Part shown: positions 22,045 through 33,268 of the stretch, one piece after another | How positions within the stretch are numbered: the stretch's first letter is position 1 | Layout of the letters: each line of letters begins with the position of its first letter | Program-made: the position numbers and the translations under genes | The notes under the pieces: model-generated | The model's database searches: none | Told to the model about the DNA's origin: nothing | Seen by the model: only the letters and a program-made list of their open reading frames with translations | Source: Beverwykella pulmonaria | Lineage: Eukaryota > Ascomycota > Dothideomycetes > Pleosporales > Melanommataceae | Length of the DNA: 64,000 nucleotides | Assembly (NCBI GenBank): GCA_001599595.1 | Contig: BCHH01000002.1 | Span: 120,514-184,513, forward strand | Direction of reading: 5' to 3'

Positions 22045-23907
22045 ATGACGTCGTATCCATCACCGAGAGCGCCACGAACGCCTTCAGATGCGCTAAATGG
22101 ACGCGTCTCTTCCACCGCCGCCTTTGATGCGATGGGCAAGCAGCCACGACAGCCATTGCGGCGCCCCGCACAACCCTTGACTTGGGTGCTCGCAAATCAC
22201 TCCAAGGCCTATCTCGAGGCACAACAATGTGAGAGCTGCCATATAGATCTGCACTCTCTCCACTCACACAGTATATAGATGCCTCTGGCTTCACCTTCCT
22301 CAATACACTCCTCACGGCCGGCGCCTCCATCTCCACCCCCGCTAAACCGTACCGCGCATACCTTGCGCCTGCCGCCCAGCTCGCCCTTGCCTCTACGCTC
22401 GTCGCATACCCCTCTGTGACCACCAAGGCGAAGCTACCTGACGTGATCAAGGGTGCCGATTCCGCTGTGCGGTATCTGCGGAACGTTAAGACCACCATAG
22501 ACCCGATGGACGAGACTATCAAGAGCGCATTCGCTTTTGGCGAGCGATCAAGACGGCGCGGATTTCGAAGCGCCGGTGGGAGCCCCTCCGCCGAGGCGGC
22601 CAACAACATGGAGCGCCTGGTGGGTCTTCCTGCTACATCACAATCACTCTTGAGTCGAGCAGAAGACTTCTGGCATGTTGTTGGATGGGCCTTCAACTGC
22701 TCGCGTGCGCACAAGAAGCGATGGGATAGATGGAGGGTTTGGTTAGAGCTGATGGTCGACTTCCTAGAGGCTGACTGGGAAGCTCGCATGAGGCTAAGCA
22801 AAGAAGAAGGTACGGAGAAAGAATACCTCTTATTGGACAGTCTTATTTGGCATTACATCGCGAGCGAGGAGCAAACGAGTCGGACTGCCAGAACGAGAAT
22901 TGTCAGGGCCATCCTCGCAATGGCAACTCCAGACTCCAGCAAGGAGTTTCCAGAGATTTGGGTTGGCGAGACATTGGAACTAAAACCGCGAGAAAATGGC
23001 AGCACAAAATCCATTCCCAAGGTTGACATTGAGAATGGAGAATGGGGTGACATTGGGAGCGATGATGAGGACATAGCCATGGAAGATGCTGTAGATGATG
23101 TTCCGGCTCAACCTTCGAGTAGGACCCACTCCCGCACATCTTCAAGCTCGTCCCTGCAACCAATGATATTTGATTCAGACGACGCTGTTGACCAACTTGG
23201 AGGCATGGATGCGATCAACTTACGACAGCGCTTTCTGACTCTAGTATGTGTGCATCGCTGTTTTCGGTATCCTGAACTGACGGTCTTCGCAGCTTTCTCA
23301 AGTCGCATTGGAACTCCCCAATGACTTTGCCGACCTCGGCAGCTTCTATGATTCCTCTGTCGTCGACGTCTTTAACTATCTCCCAACCGCCGTCTTCGGC
23401 CTCCTTCTTTCAACATCCAAACTAGTAGGTCTAGAGCGAATGGCTTTGAACTCGAATCTTCTTTTCCCGCTGGTTTCCAAAGTGCCGAACTATGCGTCCT
23501 GCAAGCCTGTTCAATCCCACTTCGAGGATATCATTCTCCCCTCCCGTGCCACGACGCAGAGCTATGAACGAAACGCAAAAGTGTCTCTCATACTGGAGCA
23601 GATGTTTATGTACATGATGTCCTCGGATTTATTACAACCAACCGAGGCTCTCAGAACGGCAGTGGAGTCTGGAATCACGGCGAGGAACTTAAGGAAAGGC
23701 AAGACGGGGAACGCGGAGGTAGAGGAGCAGGCAAGGAAGTTGATGGATGCTAGTGCCGAGAGACTCTTGGGTCTATTGGAGGTTCTGGAGGTTGCTGCCG
23801 GAATGCAGCCGCAAGAGCGGAGGAGAAAAAGCATTTGTGTGCTAACATCCTTCGATGAACTTTCATCGCCTCCAGACGATCTCACGTCGCCTGATGAAGG
23901 CGATTAG
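22045..23907 (+). CDS. Conserved hypothetical protein, three exons
   Basis: Exons 22045-22228, 22279-23243 and 23293-23907 join over 50- and 49-nt GT-AG introns into 587 residues. I do not recognise a named family. The first exon is a Ser/Pro-rich leader followed by LTWVLANHSKAYLEAQQ. The middle is largely helical and Trp-rich (DFWHVVGWAFNCSRAHKKRW, RWRVWLELMVDFLEADWE), then an acidic linker (GSDDEDIAMEDAVDD) and a Ser-rich stretch (SRTHSRTSSSSSLQP). The C-terminal third is again helical (FGLLLSTSKLVGLERMALNS). No signal peptide, membrane span or catalytic motif is evident. The acidic/Ser linker and basic patches suggest a nuclear or scaffold protein, which is inference. The acceptor at 22278 rather than the nearer AG at 22271 is chosen because only it keeps the frame. 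Confidence 0.85.
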
Positions 23908-26900
23908 AGTGAAATCAGCATAGAAGTTATTGCATTCACCATTCGGTGCTTCCTTCACCTGTCATCACAGTTAAAATTGTTCTATTAGCCCCATAACGCA
24001 TACTGCCTTTGTTCACACTGGACCTGACAAACGCGAAAGCCCCGTTTAAGATCATTATCATTTCCAGGCCCATACATGTAGGCCCGCAACATATATTATG
24101 TCGCCTTCCATCAGCCATACATCTTCTCCAGGCCCTCAACTCCAACTTACGATAGCAAGGACGTCACCTTTATAATCCCCCGTGTCGCCCTCTGGCGCTA
24201 GGCTCCTCGGGACTTTCTCTCCGCATAATTGCCACAGAATCCCATAGCATCATCGTCGGCGTAAAAGCTAGGCAGAAGAACCTCTCTATTCTGAATGGTT
24301 TCATCAGCAAACTATGAACTAAAAATAATGATGCCAACCCACAATTCTGACTCTGAATATCCCGCACCACAGCAAACGCGCACAAATCTCGCAAAGCCTC
24401 TCGCGGCTCACAACGCATCACAGTACTGAATACATGGCGATATATCCAATGGAGCGGGCGGCACCTCGAGTTAGAGGGGGGAAGACGGAATCGTGTATTG
24501 TGGTTAGTTCCCAGCAGTGAGAAAGATCAAAGCAAGAATTATGGTCGCTTCTCAACTCTGGCCTGTAGTATTTGTTCCTTTTTAGTGTCTTGGTTGGAAT
24601 TCAGAGCAAACATACCAACTTTTCACATAGTCAGCGACTTCATCCCCCCTGAGATCGATAGAAGTGCCCGCACTTTCATTACCGACCCACCCAATACAGA
24701 TTAGAGAATATAGAAAGCTTTCCCACCGTTTCATGGTGAGCATTGCGGTACAACTTTACAAAAGAGAGAGATAGATAGAGAGAGAGTGTGTGTGTGGGTG
24801 GGTGGTGCTCTTTAGATACAGAGATCCTGCAAGCAGGTAAAAAAACTGCGCACATTTTATCAGAACCTGCACAGACTGACTTCAGATGTGGACAAGGTGA
24901 GTTGTCATACGTAAATGGGTGCATTGTTCGTCATAATTTCTCGTCAGGGCTGGATCGATTGTTTGCGCAAATATGAACGCGAACCTGTTGTTTTAGCGGC
25001 GAAGTACAAAAACAATTCTTGCCAGCTTTATAATAATGTAGTAAAATAAAAAGATGACATGATTGTGTTGTGACCATGCAAGGTATCTCAAGCCTTTTTG
25101 GACCCTGTCACGAAGCCCAGTTCCCTGTTCCGAAGCTTTAGACTACATTCCCGATCCATGATCTCAATCCCTAACCTTGGTCCTGATCCTGATTCAATCT
25201 AACCTAAGGTATTCCGTCCCAACCCAACCCAGCCTAGTATCAACTCCTGCACCCAGTTCAAACGCCTGCACTTCGCAACGAGTGAGGAGGCAAAAACAAA
25301 GACCCAAAACGCCACCAATCACATACCTTTCCAATACACGCAATTGCCCCGCCAAGCTGCGTGCGCCTCCTAATTGCCCTCTTTGCCCCTCGCCCCGTGG
25401 TTCCATCCATCCACATTCCAAACCTTACTCCCAATAATACCTCAGTCGAATTGTCCCCCAACACCCATGAAGTCGTGCCATGAAGATCGTTGCTCGACGG
25501 TTGGCTTAATGGTCGGGGGCGCGGGCGAAAGCGGTTCCCAGTCTCCAACCATACTCCTAACCGATTCGGGAATCTCTGTGCATGCACCCATTTCGTGTTG
25601 CGCACTGTAATATCTCTGGCGCATCCACCAGAAGTACACAGCAAAAACGTCCCGTCCGTCCGGGATGCCAATGTGGTGGAGGGAGGCGCGTGTAGGGTGC
25701 TTGGCGTGGAGCGGAGCTGTCAAGTAATCAGCCTTCTTAGGTTGGGATAGGGTGGTGCTGTGATGGAGGGGCGGAGCGGAGGGTTAAACGGATTTAGAAT
25801 CGGAGTTTAGATTACATGGATCACTTCTGGGGAAGGGAGAGGGCAGGGGTGGAGTGGAACCAAGCAAAACGAAACAAGACGGGGTCGGGATGCTAGGGTA
25901 AGGGGAGGACTAACCGATACGGGCCATGGGTGCGTAAAGTGTGGCGAGTGGCGAGGATCGTGAACGTGTGTTGCGTAATCGTGGTACTCCAAGGGTGGAT
26001 GGGATCGAGATGGATGCTTGTTGCAGATGTGGGCGGTTGAGGCGTCTTAAATGCTTTTCCTAGATGCAGTCCCTGGGGACAGACAGTGATATGATGCGAT
26101 GTAGCGTGCGGTGAGATGAAAAAGGCGTGCGGTAATGGACTGGGCGCGTGGATTTGATCTGTCGCCGTTTGGCTCGGAAAAGGGCCAACGCAACCTCAAG
26201 AAGGGGAAGCGCACACGCGTCCACGACGCCCATTTAATATTCCCTCTACCATCACTACAATCCGCGTGCTGAAGGAGAGCCTCAACCGCAGGCCGCGCCC
26301 TTCTTCCTGTCATCACCTAATCTCGTCATCTCTGTAGCATCCCTGCAGCATCCCTGCAGCATCCCCCACACACCCTGGACCCGGGGCGAGCACGTCTGTG
26401 GCACGACAGCCAACGCAACAGTATCATCTCAGCTAGAACTGACTCGGAGACAATCGGATTCCAAACATCCCGGCAGACGTAGGATGTAGCGGGGTTATTG
26501 GCGGCCCAAGCTCTCTTTGGAATAACAATCTTGCGTCTTGCTTGTTGACCGGTTCGCGTGAGGGGTTGTGGATAGCATGGATGGCATGGCAGCGGCCAGC
26601 GGCCAGCAACATGGTCGTCGTTCCACCGCGCACCATGGTTGGCCACGGGCACCATGATCCACAGTTTCAACCCTAAATCCATTACTTTCGTCCCACCTCC
26701 AACATGCTGCGCCAAAACCGAGATCAGAACACACAGCAATTGCATCTCTGACAGCATCAGTCGACGGGATCCTGCATCCGCACTAAGCCGCGCTGCATCA
26801 TCCTTGCTCTCTCTCTCTCTGTGTGTGTGTGTGAGTTTCTCTCTCTCGCGATGCATTTGCCGATTGCAAGTGGTTGCCTCACAATTCTGCACTCGGCGCG

Positions 26901-29076
26901 TTTCGGATGGAGTGCAAAATTTTCACTGTCTTATCCGTATCGATAACGGATAACGAGTCTCGTGGTCAGCGCTAGCGTTTGCGAACAGACAAGTTGTCAC
27001 AACTTCAGGTGAACCGCGCTGTGTTGTGACCAAGGCGCGATCGGATGGATTTGTTTGGACGCTGGGCAGCGTAAACCAGCGCAGGGGGTGCGTCGCGACG
27101 CCTCCTGCTCTCTGCACTTCCGCAGTTCACGCTTGTGCTTTGCGCTGCCCCGCGCCCATGTTCCTTGTGCTGTGCTTCGGAGGGCAGACTGCTTCTGGAA
27201 TCTTGCGCGCCCATGTCACGCATCCATTCCTCGAGTCAGTAACGTGTGCACTGTAACCCTGCCACTGATGGCGCGAACCGCCTTACAAGGCGCGCGCTCA
27301 CCAGCCACAGGGCCAGGGTACAACGGCCCGGCGTCGTCGATCATAGTTGGTCTAGACGTGACGCCACCAAGTAGCAGCATCGTGACCTTCCAGCGCGCTC
27401 CTCTCCCAGAGTCGACACCAGCAGAAAGGCAATTGTAATTTCAAACGTCGGCGAGCTAGCGGAAGGACGCAAGCAGCATCCGGAAAAGCAAAAGGCGGTC
27501 GACAACTTTGTTGACGTGTCCCGTGTCATCCTCATGCCCAAGTCCACACGGATCGCAACCGCCAAACACCAGGCCGCGCACAGGCATTCACTTGGCATGG
27601 TCGAGGCGGGGCGAGGCGGGTCGTCGAATGCCGTTCGTCTGTCATCTTCCGTCTCCTTTGTCAGATGGCGGCGACAGGCTGCTGTGAGGACGGCCAAGCT
27701 CGACTAATTTCGTCCATGCTTGCGTGCGTGCAGCGTGGTTCGTCACTTTTGGTCCGATAGTATTCGACAATGGACGTCCACGCATACTGTGTACGCAGGC
27801 AATATTACTGTTCAGTTTTTGATTCGTGGCGCCGACGAAAACAATTACAATTGCCCAAACTGCTCATGGTGATGTCAATGCTTACACTCCGAAATGAACA
27901 TGCTTGCAGAGTCGCGTTGATGCGCAGCGTGCACGTATTGCGCAGCGGCGCGGACACATCACTCGACTTGGTGTAAACTCAACCGTGCATTGATTGGCTG
28001 ACATCCGTTTGCCTTCTTCGAAAGGTTGACCTGGAGGAATACCTCGAATCTCGAATCTCGCGGGATGTGAAGCGGTAGAGTAATCCGGCGCCGTCGGCGG
28101 CGCTGATATCTCCGATTCACGAAGCGTAGGCGGAAGGAAGGAAGGAATGCTGTATCTGGCCGAATACAGCTCGTTGCGTCGCAGGCCGGTGGTCCCGCCC
28201 CGGCGTCGATTCTAAGTGTTGGGGAAGGCCAACAAGTAGGTAACTCGTGACTATGTATCCGTATTCGGTACTTGATTGCATGCTCGTGCTCGCCGGATCC
28301 ATCTCCGTGCATCCCAGGTGTTAAATGTTTCGTTTCGGGACATCTCCCACGCCGTCGCAATCGCAGTCATCCCACCGTTACACAAACCTTAGAACTCGGA
28401 CCAGCAAAATTTTTCACCTGCGGTAGCGCAGTGCAGGTGATTCCCGCAAATCACAGCCTGTACAAGAAACATAATCTCCACAATGCGTGCAGCGGTATTG
28501 CTGGTGGCTGTGCAGTTCATTCGCTCTTGGCTCTTGGCTGGCTGGCTGTGCACTGTGTGATGAACAGGTCGGCCAACTCCAGACCTGAAGCATCGTCCAG
28601 GCATTTCCCATGCATGGGTGCATATGGTGTTTGTCACCAGCAACGATTTCCTGTGTGCTCGTGAGGTGGCGACCCCAACTATCAGGCGAGCGTTTCGTGC
28701 GCAAGCCAATCAGCTCGGAGCATACTTCGCGTAGATGAGTTGGTCTTTCTCGCGGTGTTCGAGATATGCGTGCATGGAACGTAGACGCAGTAAATTTGTA
28801 ATTATATTGCTAGGCTGGTAGACTTTTGTGGGTGCTAGCAAACGTCGCACAATAAAACCCTGAGAAATAAGAAATAATGCGTGGCCAATCATGCAAGGCT
28901 CGACCGACCAAAAAGAGAAAATGCGTGAACCAATCCATCATGAGGACATGCAGTGCGTGAGGAAAATAGATAAGTACGAATGGACACTAGTCGATCGCAC
29001 CGAAGACCCGAGTTGCGGACTCAACACCACATGAAAGGCTAGTGCAGAAATAGAAACTTGTGCATAGGATGGTATG
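23908..29076. other. 5.2 kb without a supportable gene
   Basis: Many frames exist (up to 188 codons at 26326-26892 minus) but they overlap on both strands, lack domains and lack splice partners. Low-complexity marks include a GA/GT run at about 24766-24800, a CT/GT run at about 26810-26850 and a triple ATCCCTGCAGC unit at 26338-26366. Base composition is not AT-rich over 25-28.6 kb, unlike the RIP-like zones, so this may be long regulatory or untranslated DNA rather than decayed transposons. Confidence 0.5.
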
Positions 29077-30145
29077 TCACATGAAGTCGTGGATTTCTAC
29101 CACAAGCGCGAAGCCTACTAGGAACTCTAACAGGCCAGCGAGCAGAGCCTCTTGCAAAGCTCGCCTAGCGACGACCATCGCGAGAACAGTAAGGCATGAC
29201 ATGAGGAGGGTGGCAGAGAAAATGATGCCTTTGGTGCACGCCAAGCGCATTTTGCCTGTATGATGAGCTGCGAAAGTCGAAAGTGCAAAGGTAAGCGCCA
29301 TAGCGATGACGAGGCTGATGAGAACGTAGAACCGTGCCCGCGAGAGGGGTGGTTTGGCGGGCGGTGTTAAAGTGGCTTTGGAGAGGCGACCCTCCTCGGC
29401 CAAGTGCAATGGGTCATGATCAGGCTTGTTGCCGCGATGGCGGAGGTACTTCACTTCTATTTTAAAGTCAGAACTGCACGGCATCATGAGCGTGCATGCA
29501 TACCTCTGCTGTTGCGGCGAGCCTCCGGCTTGGCAACAGTGGGGCCCTCGTCGTCAGACGAAGCGCACCTAATATCCTCATGGTGAAGGACAATGAGTGG
29601 CTTCTTGGGCTTCTGCCGTCGGTTCATCCGTTGCCGTTTGCGGGCCCTTGCAGAGCCTTTGAGTGGTGGAGCGGCGATAGAGCCCTCTGCCATCCAATCA
29701 CCGACACCAAACAGGGTATTATCGCGCGCTGCGTCAACATCGGCTTCCGCCTCAGATGCTGATCCTTGTGTGGCAGAAAGCGACGATGCGTATGTAGCTG
29801 TTGCTTTGCCCTTTCCAGTATAGCCCTCTACGGGGTAGCTTGTGCCTGCAGAGGTCGGCTTTGTGGACTGCTTGCGGGAGCTAAACACCGTCGTCGTGCG
29901 AGTGCCCGACGATGAGGCGACGGCCGAAAGAGGGGAGATAGCCCGATGGAGGTCGATAAGCTCGTCAATACCGACAGAGCCCTCAGAACGAAGGCGGACG
30001 GTCAGAGCATCGTCGTTTCGCGGGAGAATGGAGACGGGGTGAGGAGCGGTATGCTCGCTCGAGCATTTGAGGGAGGCTACACCAGACGAAAGTCAAAACT
30101 GCTATGCAGCAGGGTCAGAGACATGAGCGACATACCCTCAGCCAT
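29077..30145 (-). CDS. Multi-pass membrane protein of unknown function
   Basis: Exons 30145-30136, 30076-29504 and 29456-29077 join over 54- and 47-nt GT-AG introns into 320 residues. The N-terminal two thirds are hydrophilic: VSILPRNDDALTVRLRSEG, a Ser/Thr-rich region, an acidic stretch and a basic cluster ARARKRQRMNRRQKPKK. After about residue 225 come three hydrophobic segments: RFYVLISLVIAMALTFAL, IIFSATLLMSCLTVLAMVVA and ALLAGLLEFLVGFALVV. I do not recognise the family. The start is uncertain. The frame stays open upstream of the ATG for about 33 codons (PPPSSPPWVDVPRPPSSC) to a possible acceptor near 30241. A plus-like exon pair on the same strand at 30749-30580 (start MSTPFS, then TACFTNVRDIRRHLLGPA) could be earlier exons, though the phases I tried do not join cleanly. 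Confidence 0.62.
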
Positions 30146-30579
30146 ATTGGTCGTGTGAGGCGGCTTTCCTTGCGGGCAGGAAGACGGCGGCCGGGGCACA
30201 TCCACCCAGGGTGGCGAGGAGGGTGGAGGAGCGACGTTGTGCTTCTAATAAACGGGCCAGAGTAGTGAATAGTGCGTAGAAGAACTGAAGAGGAGCTGAG
30301 GTGTGTGCCAACGTCAACAGCAGTGTTCACGACCAGGGGGGAAGTGAGGAATGATGGGTGAGGGTTGCGTGGGAGAGGTGGGCCCGCTGTGGATTATATC
30401 GTGAGCCAGCGCGAGCCCTCACTGCCGCAAGGGCTGCGTGCGGTCGGGGTTTGGGGGTATGCAGGTGGTGAGCCCGTAGCCGGCAGCCCACCAACCCCAG
30501 CAACTCATCAGTCGCTTCCAATAGTCGCTCCCGCTCCCCAGCATTCCACATTCGCGCGACAGCCCAATCGCCGCAGGAT

Positions 30580-30749
30580 AAAACACCTGCCGGGCCAAGA
30601 AGATGGCGGCGAATGTCGCGAACGTTGGTGAAGCAAGCCGTCATAGTCGTACCACCGCCGGTCCCATGAGCTGTTGTGAAGGACTCGTCTTGCTTTTTGC
30701 CAGTATTTGGTCGAGGCGCTGATGTCATACCTGAAAATGGAGTCGACAT
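30580..30749 (-). CDS. Possible upstream exons or separate short gene
   Basis: The minus frame from ATG 30749 runs to 30327 (140 codons). Inside it a GT-AG pair splices MSTPFS to a segment reading TMTACFTNVRDIRRHLLGPA, after which another good donor (GTGTTTTATCC) follows. This suggests the start of a spliced gene rather than a 140-codon frame. It may be the true beginning of the membrane-protein gene at 30145-29077, but the exon phases do not match without a further exon that I could not place. No family is recognised. Confidence 0.3.
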
Positions 30750-32230
30750 ACGCGCACGGCGCAGGAATTACGAGAAGAGCAAAATGGTATCGACAGTTGC
30801 GGGGAAAAGCAGTGCTTGCGAGCGAAAATTGAAGAAGTTGAGATGAAATCAGGGTCCACCCAGGAAGCTCGATGCGGACACTTACCAGGACAGGTTGTGA
30901 AGCATTTCAGATCGAAGCAATGGCAGGCGTGAATTAGCGGCGACGTCAGTCAAGCTTCTTTCGCCCTATCCAGCCCCCTGCCGTCTGGCCGCCTGCCGTC
31001 TGCGCCGCCTGGCACACCACCTTGCCGTCGTGCTGTGCGTGACGCCGCCGCGGGCGCCCCGGCCCTGGACGGCGCTGTTGTGAGTGGCAGCTCGTCACGG
31101 AACCCTCGTCGAGAAAGTACCCAGTGCCTTGGTAAGAGCTTTGTGGGCTTGAAAGCGGCGCTCAGCAGCATGGAAGAACAGCAATTTGTTTGGCTGCGTC
31201 TTCGAGTTCTGGTTGCGCCTAAGTCTGGGCGACACGAGGGCGGCCGTCTCGCCGCAGTGCCCAAGCCATTGCAGCGGTCGGCCGTTGCAGCGAGCCAACC
31301 TTCACAGCTCGCAGCGCGAGAGATCTCTTGCGCGGGCGTTGCTGTGCTGTACTGTAACAATAGCGAGCCAGCAGCCAGGCACGGTCTAATGTGGAAGAAA
31401 CAATGCGATGTGGTCAGTGCGTGTGATCCAGCGGCGGCTGATTGGGCTGCAGTCGGCTCTGTTGACAAGGAGGACGTCTTTGCTCGAGCCGGATACCGCC
31501 TTGCCAGTCAGCCTGCTGGTACTGGTGCGGACACGCCGGCTGCGATGAGGGGAGTCCGCGACGTGGATATGCGCGTGTGTGTGCGAAATGTTGGTGTTGT
31601 CGGGCAGCAAATTCGGAAGCAAGGGTTTCCGAGCATGCCAAGCCAGCACGTGATCGTATGCTGACTGTGAGCGGTCGTGAAGCTATTTTCTGGTAGTGAA
31701 GCTGAGCTCCAATCAAATTTAGCACTTTCCCCGGCAACTTGGTACCATGGTGTTGAGTGATTGATTCCTTCAAGCATCACAGGGTGGATGGGAACTTTGT
31801 CGAAGAAGTGCAAGTGAAGCCGAGCGTGGGTGCTAGGACGCCCACATTCGTATCCATCCCAATTAAGGCGTTGCTCCGTACATCTAGGAAGCGCACGCGA
31901 TTCTGCATACAAACTGTATGCCGATCGTGGCTGAGTCCAACGGCGCGCTCGGATTTCGACTGCACATCCAATTCCGACCGTGGACCTAATTGGGTCGTGC
32001 AAGCTGAAGGGATGCATGTAAGAAGCCACATAGCATCCAAGGGAAGTTGACGCGAGCGTTAGACATGGAAAAATTTGGTCACGTGCATGAACATTCATTT
32101 TCAACAGGGCTGGTTTGGCGTTGAGACTTAATGTTGCCGAAGAATGGTATTGTTAGTAGGGCACTGTAACGTAAATTGCGCGATGAACCCTGTAACAGAG
32201 ACAGGATAGCTCCATCGAACATGTTTTCCT
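30750..32230. other. No supported gene
   Basis: GC-rich frames on both strands at 30950-31664 overlap almost completely and are Ala/Arg-rich, the pattern of chance frames. No domain or splice partner is seen. Confidence 0.45.
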
Positions 32231-33268
32231 TCAATTTCCCCCCCTCAATTTCCGCCCCTCTACATCCGTCACAGCCTCCTCTCTAGATTCTCCTAGGTCC
32301 AACTCCAACAAACACCAGATCTGGATATCGCCCTCTCTGATTTCCCTAATTCTTAGTCCGGCGTTCCGCCCCATAGCCTCCCACCTTTCTCTCTCAAATA
32401 TCCTCACATCCCAGCTCAACTCATGGCTCCTCAGCATCCTCCCATCCTCTCCTTCGACGTCCAACCTAAAGCTCTCCGTCCTGATCCCATTCCGGGTGGT
32501 GTCGATTGTCGGATGCTTGACGTATATCAGCCCAGGATAATCTTCAGAGGCTATGCGCTGCGCGAGCCGACCGTATCCACTCCTCCCTCTTTGGGCTTCA
32601 GTCACTCCAGCCGCCGAATCCAAGCTCTCGTCCAGCATAAAGTTCTTCAAAATTGATACGACCGCCACTCCACCCCCCTTCAACACCCTCGCCACCTCTC
32701 TTAAAAACCTCTCTGCATCATCATCCTCTGTGACATGCCCGATGCCACCAGCTGCAAAAATCAGCAGATCGACGCCGGAGCTCTCCTCCAGTATCCGATC
32801 CGCAAATTCAGCGGCGCCGCACTGCCCCCACTTCGCCGTGATTCTCTTTTCTTTTATCACTCCTCCGTCTGCTTTCTTTTTCTCCCGTAAGGCTTTGTTC
32901 CAAAACCTTTCCGCGCGTCCCAACATTGGTGCACTCGGTTCCAAGCCCCATGCCTCCACTTTTCTGCCTTCAATCATAAACATAACATCCATCAGATCGA
33001 CCAGCACACGACCAGACCCCGTTCCGACATCCACAATCACGATTACGCTGTCCTCCGCGGGGTCCAAAGTTGGAGCGTGAGAGGAGGCCACGATGTCCCG
33101 CAAAATAGAGGCGAAAACAGGGATATCTTCAACCGGTTTATCCCCAAATAGTCGTCGAACCCAAAGGTCATAGCACTCGGCCCAGTCCGGATTGTGGTAT
33201 GCCGCCATAGTACCCGCGTTGGTCTGTCTAAATTCGTTGAGGAGAATCCGGACAAGATTGGTAGGCAT
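32231..33268 (-). CDS. SAM-dependent class I methyltransferase
   Basis: A single-exon 345-residue protein. VIVDVGTGSGRVLVDL (about 76-91) is motif I of class I methyltransferases, where the glycine loop contacts S-adenosylmethionine. WGLEPSAPMLGRAERF follows with the acidic residue for the ribose. VDLLIFAAGGIGHVTEDDD is the motif IV region and FLREVARVLKGGGVAVVS the motif V/VI region typical of methyltransf_25 and methyltransf_11 proteins. There is no signal peptide. The substrate is unknown; related fungal proteins act on small molecules as well as proteins. It stands alone between two long gene-poor stretches, with no biosynthetic neighbour to suggest a pathway. Confidence 0.87.
   Translation of the reverse strand: MPTNLVRILLNEFRQTNAGTMAAYHNPDWAECYDLWVRRLFGDKPVEDIPVFASILRDIVASSHAPTLDPAEDSVIVIVDVGTGSGRVLVDLMDVMFMIEGRKVEAWGLEPSAPMLGRAERFWNKALREKKKADGGVIKEKRITAKWGQCGAAEFADRILEESSGVDLLIFAAGGIGHVTEDDDAERFLREVARVLKGGGVAVVSILKNFMLDESLDSAAGVTEAQRGRSGYGRLAQRIASEDYPGLIYVKHPTIDTTRNGIRTESFRLDVEGEDGRMLRSHELSWDVRIFERERWEAMGRNAGLRIREIREGDIQIWCLLELDLGESREEAVTDVEGRKLRGGN

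Noticed and set aside
26326..26892. 188-codon minus frame
   Set aside because: No domain, many overlapping frames on both strands, and it crosses microsatellite sequence.
30950..31664. Overlapping plus and minus frames of 170-210 codons
   Set aside because: Mutually antisense, Ala/Arg-rich and without family; typical chance frames in GC-rich DNA.
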